Assembly (NCBI RefSeq): GCF_009176305.1
Contig: NZ_BLAJ01000003.1
Location: 1,040,265-1,104,264, forward strand
Direction of reading: 5' to 3'
Length of the DNA stretch: 64,000 nt
Origin: Martinezella dioscoreae
GTDB taxonomy: Bacteria; Pseudomonadota; Alphaproteobacteria; Rhizobiales; Rhizobiaceae
Shown here: positions 45,873 through 54,511 of the stretch, one piece after another
Numbering within the stretch: position 1 is the first letter of the stretch
Layout: each line of letters opens with the position of its first letter
Position numbers and translations under genes: made by a program
Notes under the pieces: generated by a model
Database searches by the model: none
What the model was told of the DNA's origin: nothing
Seen by the model: the letters and a program-made list of their open reading frames with translations, nothing else

Positions 45873-46736
45873 CTAATCTCCAAGAAGCTGACGGTCGTCG
45901 CCATCGCGATGGGTGACGAGCTGCTGCTTGATACGGCGCAGCGTCATCGTTGCCTGCGGCTGAATGCGATAGGCGACCAGGCTGGCGAGAATGTCCACCA
46001 CGGCCAGATAGGCGATGCGGGTCGATGTCGGCCGATAGATATTGTCTCCTTCCGGCAGGTCGACGGGCACCGTAATCTCGGCGGCGCGGGCCACCGGGCT
46101 TTCACTCTGCGTCAGGGCGATGGTCGGCACCTTGGCTTCGCGTGCCAGCGCAAAAGCGCGCACCAGCTCGGCGTTGCGGCCGGAGAAGGAGGAGCCGATC
46201 AGCACGTCCGTCGGCTTGGCGGCGGCAGCCATCATCAGCTGCATGCTGTGGTCGGAGCTCGCGGTAATGCGAAGGCCTAGCCGGAACAGGCGGTTCTGCA
46301 GCTCGGTCGCGATCATAGAGGAATTGCCGCCGGAGCCGAAGGCATAGATCATCTCCGCACTGGCGAGGCGGTTCGCCGCCCGCTCGATGGCGGCAACATC
46401 CAGCCCGCGATGCAGCAGGAAGAGTGCGTTCTGCGCCTTGGTAATAATATCCTGCGCAACGTCGGCCGGTGCGATGCTCTTCGGCTCGGGCTTCAGATAG
46501 CGCATGCCGACATAGGCTGTCCGCGCAAGCTGCACCTTGAAATCGGAAAAGCTTTCGCAGCCCAGACGTCGGCAGAAACGCGTCACCGTCGGCGGCGAGA
46601 CATCCGCCTTGCCCGCAAGCTCGATAATGGAAGCATTGACGGCGAATTCGAAATCATTGAGGACGATGTCGGCGATACGGATTTCCGATTGCGAAAGCCG
46701 GCCTCTCTCTTCCTGCATGGTCGTGAAGATATCCAT
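45873..46736 (-). CDS. MurR/RpiR-family transcriptional regulator
   Basis: The 287-residue regulator has an N-terminal HTH_6 domain (about 5-80; SQSEIRIADIVLNDFEFAVNASIIELAGKADVSPPTVTRFCRRLGC region) and a C-terminal SIS sugar-phosphate-binding domain (about 130-250; FGSGGNSSMIATELQNRLFRLG, SFSGRNAELVRA). Such proteins sense phosphosugars and control their catabolism. It is divergent from the NTF2-like/MlrC operon, and an A/T-rich motif in the shared region recurs upstream of the transporter operon, so it is the likely regulator of both. Confidence 0.92.
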   Translation of the reverse strand: MDIFTTMQEERGRLSQSEIRIADIVLNDFEFAVNASIIELAGKADVSPPTVTRFCRRLGCESFSDFKVQLARTAYVGMRYLKPEPKSIAPADVAQDIITKAQNALFLLHRGLDVAAIERAANRLASAEMIYAFGSGGNSSMIATELQNRLFRLGLRITASSDHSMQLMMAAAAKPTDVLIGSSFSGRNAELVRAFALAREAKVPTIALTQSESPVARAAEITVPVDLPEGDNIYRPTSTRIAYLAVVDILASLVAYRIQPQATMTLRRIKQQLVTHRDGDDRQLLGD

Positions 46737-46911
46737 CAGCCCCCCTTCGTCGCTGCTTCACCCACGTTTGACACGTAGTCAGCGACACGATCCATCTCAA
46801 TCTTCCCGATCCCGCCGGCGCCTGTGGACAGGCGTGTGCGCAGAAGCGGCTTGTCATTCGTTCCCGTTTCGCCGGAACCGTGACATGTGATGGCCACCAT
46901 GCGGTTCCTGC

Positions 46912-46922
46912 AAATTATTTTC
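46912..46922. promoter_or_regulatory. Possible RpiR operator half-site 1
   Basis: AAATTATTTTC, 74 bp before the MlrC operon's first gene. One mismatch from the AATTTATTTTC elements at 55691 and 55764. A related GCAAATTAT repeats at 46910 and 46974. Confidence 0.4.
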
Positions 46923-46995
46923 TTGATACGTTGACAAATGACCATAGAAAGCGGAATTTGGCCAGTGAAAATCGCAAATTATGAAAAGAATTTAA

Positions 46996-47496
46996 ATGAC
47001 GGCGGATGCTATGCGTGATCCTTTCAAGAATCCCTTCCCTGCCAGCGATACCGCCAGGCATTCGATCTGGGAGATGCTCGTCCCGCGCGATATCGATGCT
47101 TTTCTTGCCGCCGACTGGTCGATGGTCGCGGGCGATTTCGTCGAAGAGGGCTTTATCGGCATCGATGGCAAGCGCGCGGTCAGCCCGGACAAATGGCGCC
47201 TCGCCTTCCCGACGCTGTCCGCCTATCGCGACGAGTGGCTGCGCCAGGCACGCGACTTCGCCACGCAATCCTTCGCCGAAGATCCGCGCACGGCCATCTT
47301 CACGACAACGACCCTCGAAGACATCGAGATCGAAGGCGATATGGCACTGGTGCGCAAGAAGTTCGACGGCAGCCTGAAGAAGTCGGATGGCGGCATCGAC
47401 GTGATGAAGTGGCAGACACTTTATTACTGCCGCCTGCATGAAGGAAGCTGGAAGATCTGCGGCTTCACCGGCTATCTGCCGAACCCCATGGAATAG
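46996..47496 (+). CDS. NTF2-like protein heading the MlrC operon
   Basis: The 166-residue protein has an NTF2-like/SnoaL-like pattern: an N-terminal helix pair (MLVPRDIDAFLAADWSMVAGDFVEEGFIGIDG) and a beta sheet with LEDIEIEGDMALVRKKFDG and QTLYYCRLHEGSWKICGFTGYLP. It is the first gene of a plus-strand operon followed 11 bp later by an M81 metallopeptidase. It may be a hydratase/isomerase-like enzyme or a ligand carrier; nothing more can be assigned. Start: ATG at 46996, or a second ATG five codons later. Confidence 0.75.
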   Translation: MTADAMRDPFKNPFPASDTARHSIWEMLVPRDIDAFLAADWSMVAGDFVEEGFIGIDGKRAVSPDKWRLAFPTLSAYRDEWLRQARDFATQSFAEDPRTAIFTTTTLEDIEIEGDMALVRKKFDGSLKKSDGGIDVMKWQTLYYCRLHEGSWKICGFTGYLPNPME

Positions 47497-47507
47497 AGGC
47501 GACAGCA

Positions 47508-48983
47508 TTGCGCATTTTCACGGCGGCCCTTGCGACCGAGACGAATACCTTCTCCCCTATCTGCGTCGACCGGCGCGCCTTCGAAGCCTCTCTTTATGCG
47601 CCGCCGGGCACACATCCGGAAACGCCGACGCTATGTTCCGCACCGATCACTGTGGGACGTCGTATCGCGGTGGAAAAGGGCTGGGAGGTGATCGAGGGCA
47701 CCGCCACCTGGGCCGATCCGGCCGGTTTGGTCAATCGCCGTACCTATGAGGAACTGCGCGACGAAATTCTTGAGCAATTGCGCGCGGCAATGCCTGTCGA
47801 TGCTGTCGTTCTCGGACTGCACGGCGCCATGGTTGCGGATGGTTACGAGGATACGGAAGGTGATTTCCTATCGCGCGTGCGCGGGATCGTCGGGCCGGAT
47901 ATCCTGGTCTGCGCCGAACTCGATCCGCACAGCCACCTTACGGCGAAGCGCCTCGCGGCCGCTGATTTCTTCGTCTATTTCAAGGAATTCCCGCATACGG
48001 ATTTCGTCGATCGTGCCGAGGACCTCTGGCGGATCGCAATCGATACGCTAGAAGGCCGCGTGAAGCCGGTCATGTCGGTCTTCGACTGCCGCATGATCGA
48101 TGTTTTTCCGACCTCGCGCGACCCCATGCGCTCTTTCGTCGACAAGATCATGGCAATGGAAAGGGCCGATGCCGATATCCTGTCGATTTCGGTCATTCAT
48201 GGCTTTATGGCAGGCGATGTGCCGGAGATGGGTACGAAGCTGCTCGTCGTCACAGATAATAAGTCGGATAAAGGTTCTGCAATCGCCCGCGATCTCGGCG
48301 TGGAACTCTTCTCAAAGCGCGGCACCTTCATCATGCCGCAGATCGACGAGAAGCAGGCGGTAAGCGAGGCCATGGCCGCAGCTTCAGGTCCGGTCGTCAT
48401 AGCCGATCTCTGGGACAATCCCGGCGGCGGCACGGCAGGCGACGCAACGGTCATCCTACAGGAATTGCTCGATTGCGGCGCTACCGACACGGCGATCGGC
48501 ACGATCTGGGACCCGATGGCCGTACAGATCTGCATGGCGGCCGGCGAAGGCGCGAAAATCCCCCTGCGTTTCGGCGCCAAATCGGCACCGGGCACGGGCA
48601 ATCCGATCGACGGTCTCGTCAAGATCGTTCGCCTGGTTCCGAATGCCGAAATGCGTTTCGGTGAGAGCTTCGCTCCCTTCGGCGATGCCGCACATATTCA
48701 GCTCGATGGCATCGATATCATCCTGAACTCGACGCGCGCGCAGAGCTTCGATCCGAGCCTGTTTTCCGTCATGGGCATCGACCCGACAACGAAGAAAATC
48801 CTGGTCATCAAATCGACCAATCATTTCTATGCGTCTTTCTCGAAGATCGCATCGCAGATCCTTTACTGCTCCGCAGGAACGCCTTATCCCAACAATCCGG
48901 CGCGCACGCCCTACCGCCGCGCGCGAAAGGATATCTGGCCGATGGTGGCGGACCCCTTTGCAGAAGAACGGAAAGACGCCTGA
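47508..48983 (+). CDS. M81-family metallopeptidase (MlrC-like)
   Basis: A 491-residue protein of the MlrC/M81 family (DUF1485 plus MlrC C-terminal domain). N-terminal marks: ATETNTFSP and, for zinc binding, LDPHSHLT and FKEFPHTDFVDRA; C-terminal marks: LWDNPGGGTAGDATVILQELL and IGTIWDPMAVQ. MlrC cleaves tetra-peptide products of microcystin in Sphingomonas; relatives in soil bacteria likely open other amide or peptide bonds. Start is a TTG at 47508 with AGAGG at suitable spacing. It shares an operon with a D-threonine-aldolase-like enzyme (1 bp gap). Confidence 0.9.
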   Translation: MRIFTAALATETNTFSPICVDRRAFEASLYAPPGTHPETPTLCSAPITVGRRIAVEKGWEVIEGTATWADPAGLVNRRTYEELRDEILEQLRAAMPVDAVVLGLHGAMVADGYEDTEGDFLSRVRGIVGPDILVCAELDPHSHLTAKRLAAADFFVYFKEFPHTDFVDRAEDLWRIAIDTLEGRVKPVMSVFDCRMIDVFPTSRDPMRSFVDKIMAMERADADILSISVIHGFMAGDVPEMGTKLLVVTDNKSDKGSAIARDLGVELFSKRGTFIMPQIDEKQAVSEAMAAASGPVVIADLWDNPGGGTAGDATVILQELLDCGATDTAIGTIWDPMAVQICMAAGEGAKIPLRFGAKSAPGTGNPIDGLVKIVRLVPNAEMRFGESFAPFGDAAHIQLDGIDIILNSTRAQSFDPSLFSVMGIDPTTKKILVIKSTNHFYASFSKIASQILYCSAGTPYPNNPARTPYRRARKDIWPMVADPFAEERKDA

Positions 48984-48984
48984 C

Positions 48985-50100
48985 ATGGCTCCGAGTATCG
49001 CTCACGACATCGCCTTGGAAATCAGCCCCAAGCCGGGCGACACGATCGACAGCCTCTCCACGCCACGCCCGATCATCGACGAAGACCGGCTGGCTGCGAA
49101 TATTGCGCGCGTGCAGTCCTACATGGATGCGCACGGACTGAATTTCCGCCCGCACATTAAGACGCACAAGATTCCGGCCCTCGCACGCGCCCAGGTCGCC
49201 GCCGGCGCCAAGGGCATCAACTGCCAGAAGATCACAGAGGCGGAAGTCTTCGCCAATGCAGGTTTCGAAGATATCCTGATCACCTTCAATATCCTAGGGG
49301 CTGAGAAGCTCGCACGGCTTTCGGCTTTGAACGACCGTATATCCGGCCTCAAGGTCGTGGCCGACAGCACCGTGACGGTTGATGGACTTTCCGGCTGGTT
49401 CGCCGCCCGCAAGCCGCTGACCGTGCTGGTCGAATGCGATACCGGCGGCGCGCGCTGCGGCGTGCAATCGCCAGAGCAGGCGGCCGCTCTCGGCAAGCAT
49501 ATCGCCAGCAAGCCCGGTCTCGTCTTCGGTGGCTTGATGAGCTATCCGAAGCCGAGCAACGCCGCCGCGACGCAGGCTTTCCTCGTCGAAGCAGTAGCGC
49601 AGCTGAAGAATGATGGCATCGAATGCCCGATCGTCAGCAATGGCGGCACCCCAAGCCTTTTTGAGGCCCACCTCGTGACGGCCGCTACCGAGCATCGCGC
49701 CGGAACCTACATCTATAATGACCGCTCGATGGTGCGTGCGGGCCATTGCCGGGAAGAGGATTGCGCCATGCACATCCTTGCGACCGTCGTTTCCCGACCA
49801 ACCGAAGACCGCGCCGTCATCGATGCCGGCTCGAAGGCTTTGACTTCCGACCTTCTCGGTTTTGCCGATTACGGTCAGGTGGTCGACTATCCCGATGCCG
49901 TCATCAAGGGGCTATCGGAAGAGCATGGTGTCATCGATCTGTCGAACTGCGCAGGCGCTCGTCCTGAGATCGGCGACAAGATCCGCATCATCCCGAACCA
50001 CACCTGCGTCGTTTCCAATCTCTTCGACCAGATGGTGTTCCATCGCGATGGCGTCGTCACCCGCGTCGAAGAGGTAGCAGCTCGCGGTTTGGTCTGGTAG
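48985..50100 (+). CDS. D-threonine aldolase / DSD1-like PLP enzyme
   Basis: The 371-residue enzyme has the alanine-racemase-like TIM barrel with the PLP lysine in RPHIKTHKIPALA (about residue 58-60) and a C-terminal D-serine dehydratase-like domain (GVIDLSNCAGARPEIGDKIRIIPNHTCVVSNLFDQ) whose His and Cys bind the metal. The family includes D-threonine aldolase and D-threo-3-hydroxyaspartate dehydratase. Its gene starts 1 bp after the MlrC stop. Together they suggest that an amide-linked D-amino acid or beta-hydroxy amino acid is released and then split. Confidence 0.9.
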   Translation: MAPSIAHDIALEISPKPGDTIDSLSTPRPIIDEDRLAANIARVQSYMDAHGLNFRPHIKTHKIPALARAQVAAGAKGINCQKITEAEVFANAGFEDILITFNILGAEKLARLSALNDRISGLKVVADSTVTVDGLSGWFAARKPLTVLVECDTGGARCGVQSPEQAAALGKHIASKPGLVFGGLMSYPKPSNAAATQAFLVEAVAQLKNDGIECPIVSNGGTPSLFEAHLVTAATEHRAGTYIYNDRSMVRAGHCREEDCAMHILATVVSRPTEDRAVIDAGSKALTSDLLGFADYGQVVDYPDAVIKGLSEEHGVIDLSNCAGARPEIGDKIRIIPNHTCVVSNLFDQMVFHRDGVVTRVEEVAARGLVW

Positions 50101-50117
50101 GACGATCCCTCACCCGC

Positions 50118-50154
50118 CTTCGTGGTTCGAGACGACCCTTTGGGCCTCCTCACC
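50118..50154. repeat. Alphaproteobacterial intergenic repeat fragment
   Basis: CTTCGTGGTTCGAGACG followed by ACCCTTTGGGCCTCCTCACC, recalled as a common mobile-type intergenic repeat of rhizobia. It lies between the convergent operons, together with the hairpin at 50220-50252. Confidence 0.55.
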
Positions 50155-50219
50155 AAGGGGGCAGACTCTCCGCGCTGTAGCCCAGAACGGTAAGCCGTAT
50201 CGAGGACCAGGTTTGCTCC

Positions 50220-50252
50220 ATCCTCACCCTGAGCTTGTCGAAGGGCGAGGAT
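50220..50252. repeat. Intergenic hairpin repeat, possible bidirectional terminator
   Basis: ATCCTCACCCT (50220-50230) and AGGGCGAGGAT (50242-50252) form a near-perfect stem (one mismatch) around GAGCTTGTCGA. It lies 20 bp past the ABC ATPase stop on one side and 120 bp past the aldolase stop on the other. Confidence 0.6.
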
Positions 50253-50272
50253 AGCCAGCAACCACCTCTCCG

Positions 50273-51406
50273 TCAGGAAGCGGCCTGGTTCAGCAAGTCC
50301 ATGTCGATTTCGGTCAGCTCCACCCGCCGCTCGAAAGCCTGGCCGTTTTCATCGAAGAGATGGCAATCGCCGAGGCGGATACCAGTCTTCAGGGGTGCGT
50401 CCATGCGGATGGCGGCGCTGCCGGGCAGCGTCGCACAGAAATTCTCGTCGATGCCATCAGCCGTGGCATAGGCGACCGTTTGGGCGCCGAGCCGCTCCAC
50501 GACCGTCGGTACGATCGTGAGGGTCAGATCACCATCGCCAAGCTGGACATGCTCCGGCCGGATGCCGAGGGTCAATACCCTGCCGGCAAAGCCTGGACGC
50601 GGCGTGACGGGCAGCAAGGCCTTCTGGCCCTTGTAGTCCACCTCCACACCGGCATCGCTGACATTGGTACAAGTGACGGGCAGGAAGTTCATCTTGGGAT
50701 TGCCGATGAAGCGGGCAACGAAGGTATTTGCCGGCTTGTGATAAAGCTCCAGCGGCGCACCGACCTGCGATATCTCGCCGGCGTTCAGCACAACGATGCG
50801 GTCGGCCATGGTCATGGCCTCGACCTGATCGTGTGTCACATAGATCATTGTTGCCTGCAACTGGCGGTGCAGCTTGGCGAGCTCGATGCGCATATCGGCA
50901 CGCAGAGCTGCATCGAGGTTGGACAGCGGCTCGTCAAAGAGGAAGATCTTCGGCTCGCGCACGATCGCACGGCCGATGGCGACGCGCTGGCGCTGGCCGC
51001 CGGACAACTGACCCGGCTTTTCCTGAAGGCGTTTATCGAGGTGCAGGATGCGGGCGGCATTCTCGACCTTGGCCTTGAGCTTGTCCTCCGCCATCTTCTC
51101 CACCCGCAGCGGGAAGGCGATGTTTTCGAACACCGACATATGCGGATAGAGAGCATAGGACTGGAAGACCATGGCGATGCCGCGCTTGACGGGCGGCAGA
51201 TCATTGACGCGCGCGCCATCGATCTTGATGTCGCCGCTGGTCACATCGTCGAGACCTGCGATCATGCGCAGCAAGGTCGACTTGCCACAGCCGGACGGAC
51301 CGACAAAGACGATGAATTCACCGTCATTAACGTCGAGCTCGACGCCCTTGATGACCTCAAAATGACCGTAAGATTTTTTGACCTGATTAAGGTGCAGCTT
51401 TCCCAA
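50273..51406 (-). CDS. Sugar ABC transporter ATP-binding protein (UgpC/MalK type)
   Basis: A 377-residue ATPase. Walker A GPSGCGKS (36-43), Q-loop, signature LSGGQRQR, Walker B IFLFDEP and H-loop are present, followed by the OB/TOBE domain (about 240-377) typical of CUT1 importers. The TTG at 51406 is chosen because GGAG lies seven bases upstream and the protein then begins [14 protein letters not shown] like other family members. It is the last gene of the operon 55669-50273. Confidence 0.92.
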   Translation of the reverse strand: MGKLHLNQVKKSYGHFEVIKGVELDVNDGEFIVFVGPSGCGKSTLLRMIAGLDDVTSGDIKIDGARVNDLPPVKRGIAMVFQSYALYPHMSVFENIAFPLRVEKMAEDKLKAKVENAARILHLDKRLQEKPGQLSGGQRQRVAIGRAIVREPKIFLFDEPLSNLDAALRADMRIELAKLHRQLQATMIYVTHDQVEAMTMADRIVVLNAGEISQVGAPLELYHKPANTFVARFIGNPKMNFLPVTCTNVSDAGVEVDYKGQKALLPVTPRPGFAGRVLTLGIRPEHVQLGDGDLTLTIVPTVVERLGAQTVAYATADGIDENFCATLPGSAAIRMDAPLKTGIRLGDCHLFDENGQAFERRVELTEIDMDLLNQAAS

Positions 51407-51452
51407 ACTCTGTCTCCGCGCGGCGCCGCCATGGGGCGGGCAGGGCTCCAAA

Positions 51453-51475
51453 GGCCGCGCGCATTGCGCGCGGCC
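51453..51475 (-). promoter_or_regulatory. G/C hairpin between binding-protein and ATPase genes
   Basis: GGCCGCGCGCA and its perfect 11-bp complement with one base between (inner loop of a few bases in practice), in the gap after the binding-protein stop. Such hairpins often stabilise the upstream mRNA, raising the binding protein over the other subunits. Confidence 0.6.
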
Positions 51476-51490
51476 CGGTGACTTGCAGGC

Positions 51491-52720
51491 TTACTTGTAC
51501 TGCTCGAGATCGGCAGCGGCCTTCTTCAGCGCATCTGCCGGCTGAGCCTGACCGGTGACGACCGACTGGACCATGGAGATCATCACGTTCTGGAAGCCCT
51601 TGTAGTCCTTGAAGAGCGGCTCGGGACCACCATAGGCGATGCCGTCGATGAACGGCTTCCAGGAAGCATCCTTCTTGACGAACTCGTCAACCATCGGAGA
51701 CGGGCGCAGTGGTGTGAGGCCTGCGCCACCCTGGAGTTCGTATTCTCCCTGCGGGCCGGGAGACGTGATGAACTTGGCGAATTCGATCGCCTTGTCCTCA
51801 ACGCCGCTGCCCTTGAAGACGGCAAGGCTGTCGGTGATGAGCAGCGTGCCCTGACCCTTGGCCGAAGGACCGAGCGGCAGCGGTGCCACGCCCCAATTGA
51901 TCTTTGTTTCCTTCAGACGAGCGGCGGCACCGGAGCCGGCCTGGATCATGCCGACCTTGCCATCGAGGAAGATGGCGCGCATTTCGTTCTGTTCGTAAGC
52001 GGTCGGCCCTTCGACCGAGTAGGGCGTGATGTCCTTGTAGGCCTGGAGAGCTGCCAGAACCTCGGGGCTATCGAGAACGATCTTATCGCCGTCGATGACC
52101 TTGCCGTTGTTGGTGTAAACCCAATGCAGGAACTGGTGCATGGTGTTATCGAAGGTCTTGGCCGAGAGGCCATAGCCCGGAATGCCGGTCTTTTCCTTGA
52201 TCGCCTTGGCGTCGGCGATTTCTTCAGCCCAGGTGGTCGGCGGCTTTTCCGGATCAAGACCTGCCTTCTTGAAGAGATCCTTGTTCCAGTAGAGCGCCTT
52301 TGTCGAGAAGGCGATCGGTGTGCCCCACTGCTGCCCATCGAAGGTAACCGTCCCAACGATGCCCGGATAATAAGCCTTCTTCTCTTCGTCCGTCATCGGG
52401 ATCGGAACGATCAGGTCGTTGTCAGCGAACTGCTTCAGCGTGCGCGAGCCGACATAAGCCATGGCAACCGGCGTGCCGGCTGCGGCGAGCGTGGTTGCCT
52501 TGTCCTGGCACTGCTCCCAACCGACGACCTCAGGCTTGACGGCCCAGCCCGGATTCTTGTCTTCCCACTGCTTGATGTACTTCACATGGATCGGATCGAT
52601 GCTGTCGCCGCAATAGATCCAGCTGATTTCCTTGTCGGCGGCCTGGGCGTTTACGGCGCCAAGCACGGTGGAGCCGAGCAAAGCAAGGGCGAGAAGCCCC
52701 GTCTTGAAATGGAATGTCAC
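51491..52720 (-). CDS. Sugar ABC transporter substrate-binding protein (CUT1 type)
   Basis: A 409-residue periplasmic protein with a signal peptide (MTFHFKTGLLALALLGSTVLGAVNAQA, about 1-27) and the family SBP_bac_1 pattern (ISWIYCGDSIDPIHVKYIKQWEDKNPGW at the start, PIAFSTKALYWNKDLFKKAGLDPEKPPTTW). It delivers a sugar or sugar conjugate to the membrane permeases. Two residues that may contact ligand cannot be named. The substrate is unknown. Confidence 0.92.
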   Translation of the reverse strand: MTFHFKTGLLALALLGSTVLGAVNAQAADKEISWIYCGDSIDPIHVKYIKQWEDKNPGWAVKPEVVGWEQCQDKATTLAAAGTPVAMAYVGSRTLKQFADNDLIVPIPMTDEEKKAYYPGIVGTVTFDGQQWGTPIAFSTKALYWNKDLFKKAGLDPEKPPTTWAEEIADAKAIKEKTGIPGYGLSAKTFDNTMHQFLHWVYTNNGKVIDGDKIVLDSPEVLAALQAYKDITPYSVEGPTAYEQNEMRAIFLDGKVGMIQAGSGAAARLKETKINWGVAPLPLGPSAKGQGTLLITDSLAVFKGSGVEDKAIEFAKFITSPGPQGEYELQGGAGLTPLRPSPMVDEFVKKDASWKPFIDGIAYGGPEPLFKDYKGFQNVMISMVQSVVTGQAQPADALKKAAADLEQYK

Positions 52721-52756
52721 GTTTAAGCTCCCGTTCTCTCTGGTGGTTGATTGATT

Positions 52757-53614
52757 TTATTGCTTCACCGCGCCAGCGGTCAAACCGCTGACGAGATACC
52801 GTTGCAGGAAGAAGATCACGACCAGAGCCGGCGCGATGCCGACGAAACTTGCGGCCATGAGTTCATTCCAGACGACCTCCTGCCGGCCGAAATAGGCAAA
52901 GAGCCCAACCGGCAGCGGCATGTATTCCGTCTTCGAATTGAAAGTAAGAGCATAGATGAACTGCTGCGCGTAAGCCTCGATGAACGAGGAAATCGCAACA
53001 ACGACGATGCCGGGCATGGCGATCGGCAGGATGACGCGGCGGAGCGTATAGAACTGGCTCGCACCATCCACATAGGCTGCCTCATCCAGCTCGCGCGGGA
53101 TGCGGCGGATATAGGTGTGCAGCAGCCAGATTCCCGTTGGAATGATGAAGGCCACTCCCGGCACGATCATGGCGAAATAGGTGTTCAGCACGCCGAAGGA
53201 ACGCATGAGCCGGAACAGCGGGATCAGCAATACGGCACCGGAAAACATCTTGACCGCGAGAAACGCGCCAAGCAGCAGGCCGGAACCCTTGAACTCGAAA
53301 CGCGCGAAGGCATAGGCGGCCGGCACGACCAGGATCAGGACGATGATGGTGATCGTGCCGGAAACGAGGAATGAGTTGAAGATATACCAGCCGAAACCCG
53401 GCACGCTCGTCCACATCGTGCGATAGGCCGTGAACGAACCGTTCTCGGGGATGAAGCGGTAAGGCGACGAGAAGAGCTGGCTCAGCGGCTTCAGCGAAAC
53501 CAGGAACCCTTCGATGAAAGGCGCCAGCACGAAAGTGAGAAACAGCAGGATTCCGGCATAGATGCCGATCAGCTCATACCATTTGTAGCGATGGATCATC
53601 GAAGGGTGGCTCAT
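52757..53614 (-). CDS. Sugar ABC transporter permease 2
   Basis: A 285-residue membrane protein with six predicted helices and the CUT1 permease EAA loop DEAAYVDGASQFYTLRRVILPIA (about 185-207). Its start overlaps the stop of the other permease by ATGA. The longer frame to 53929 is rejected because it reads through the first permease. It works as a dimer partner with permease 1. Confidence 0.92.
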   Translation of the reverse strand: MSHPSMIHRYKWYELIGIYAGILLFLTFVLAPFIEGFLVSLKPLSQLFSSPYRFIPENGSFTAYRTMWTSVPGFGWYIFNSFLVSGTITIIVLILVVPAAYAFARFEFKGSGLLLGAFLAVKMFSGAVLLIPLFRLMRSFGVLNTYFAMIVPGVAFIIPTGIWLLHTYIRRIPRELDEAAYVDGASQFYTLRRVILPIAMPGIVVVAISSFIEAYAQQFIYALTFNSKTEYMPLPVGLFAYFGRQEVVWNELMAASFVGIAPALVVIFFLQRYLVSGLTAGAVKQ

Positions 53615-54498
53615 CGCTGCTTGGCTCCCGTTGAAAAGCGGCTCGTCAGGCGGAAATAGGCAAGGCAGAAGAGCGACAGGAAGATGCAGATCAGCACCGC
53701 ACGCGCAGCACCCTCGCCATATTTGTAAGACCCGATCGCCGTTCGGTAGGTGTCGATGATCATCGTCGTCGTTTCGCCGTTCGGACCGCCGCGGGTCAAA
53801 ATCCAGATGATGTCGAAGGAATTGAAGGTCGAGATCAGCGAGAGCATCGACATGGTGACCAGAGACGGCACCAGCAGCGGCAGCGTGATGCGGCGAAAGC
53901 GATAGAAGCGGCCGGCGCCATCCGTCCACGCCGCCTCATAAAGATCATGCGGAATTGCCTGCATGGCCGCCAGCATGTAAAGAGTGACCATCGGCACGCC
54001 GATCCAGACGTCGGTGACGATCGTCGCCCAGAAGGCCGAGCTTCCATAGGCAAGGAACGCGACGGGACCATCGACGATGCCGAAGCGCTGCAGCAGGCCA
54101 GATATCATGCCGAACTGGCCATTATACATCCAGCCCCACATGAAGATGCCGATCGCCATCGGCACGATCCAGGGCGGCATGGTCAGCACTCGGAAGAGCG
54201 CGCGGCCCGGAACGGCCGAGTTCAAGAGTGCGGCGCCGAGAGTGCCGATGATCATCTTGATCGACACAGAGAAGAAGGTCCAGATGAAGGTGCGGACGAT
54301 GACGCTTGCGAAAGTGTCGTTGAAGATCTTCGCATAGTTCTCGAAGCCAACCCAATTCGTCACCTTCTTCAACGATGCATCGGTGAAGGACAGGATTATG
54401 GTGTCGACCAGCGGATAGGCGACGATGACGGTGACGTAAAGGAGAGCCGGAAAAAGAAGGAGCCAGGCGAAGATGACCGTGCCGCGTTGAACACCCAT
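53611..54498 (-). CDS. Sugar ABC transporter permease 1
   Basis: A 295-residue membrane permease with about six helices and the EAA loop YEAAWTDGAGRFYRFRRITLPLL (about 187-209). Overlaps permease 2 by four bases. It lies 13 bp after the Gfo/Idh/MocA gene, so all of the transport genes and the dehydrogenase form one operon on the minus strand. Confidence 0.92.
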   Translation of the reverse strand: MGVQRGTVIFAWLLLFPALLYVTVIVAYPLVDTIILSFTDASLKKVTNWVGFENYAKIFNDTFASVIVRTFIWTFFSVSIKMIIGTLGAALLNSAVPGRALFRVLTMPPWIVPMAIGIFMWGWMYNGQFGMISGLLQRFGIVDGPVAFLAYGSSAFWATIVTDVWIGVPMVTLYMLAAMQAIPHDLYEAAWTDGAGRFYRFRRITLPLLVPSLVTMSMLSLISTFNSFDIIWILTRGGPNGETTTMIIDTYRTAIGSYKYGEGAARAVLICIFLSLFCLAYFRLTSRFSTGAKQR

Positions 54499-54511
54499 CC
54501 TGCGCCCCTCC

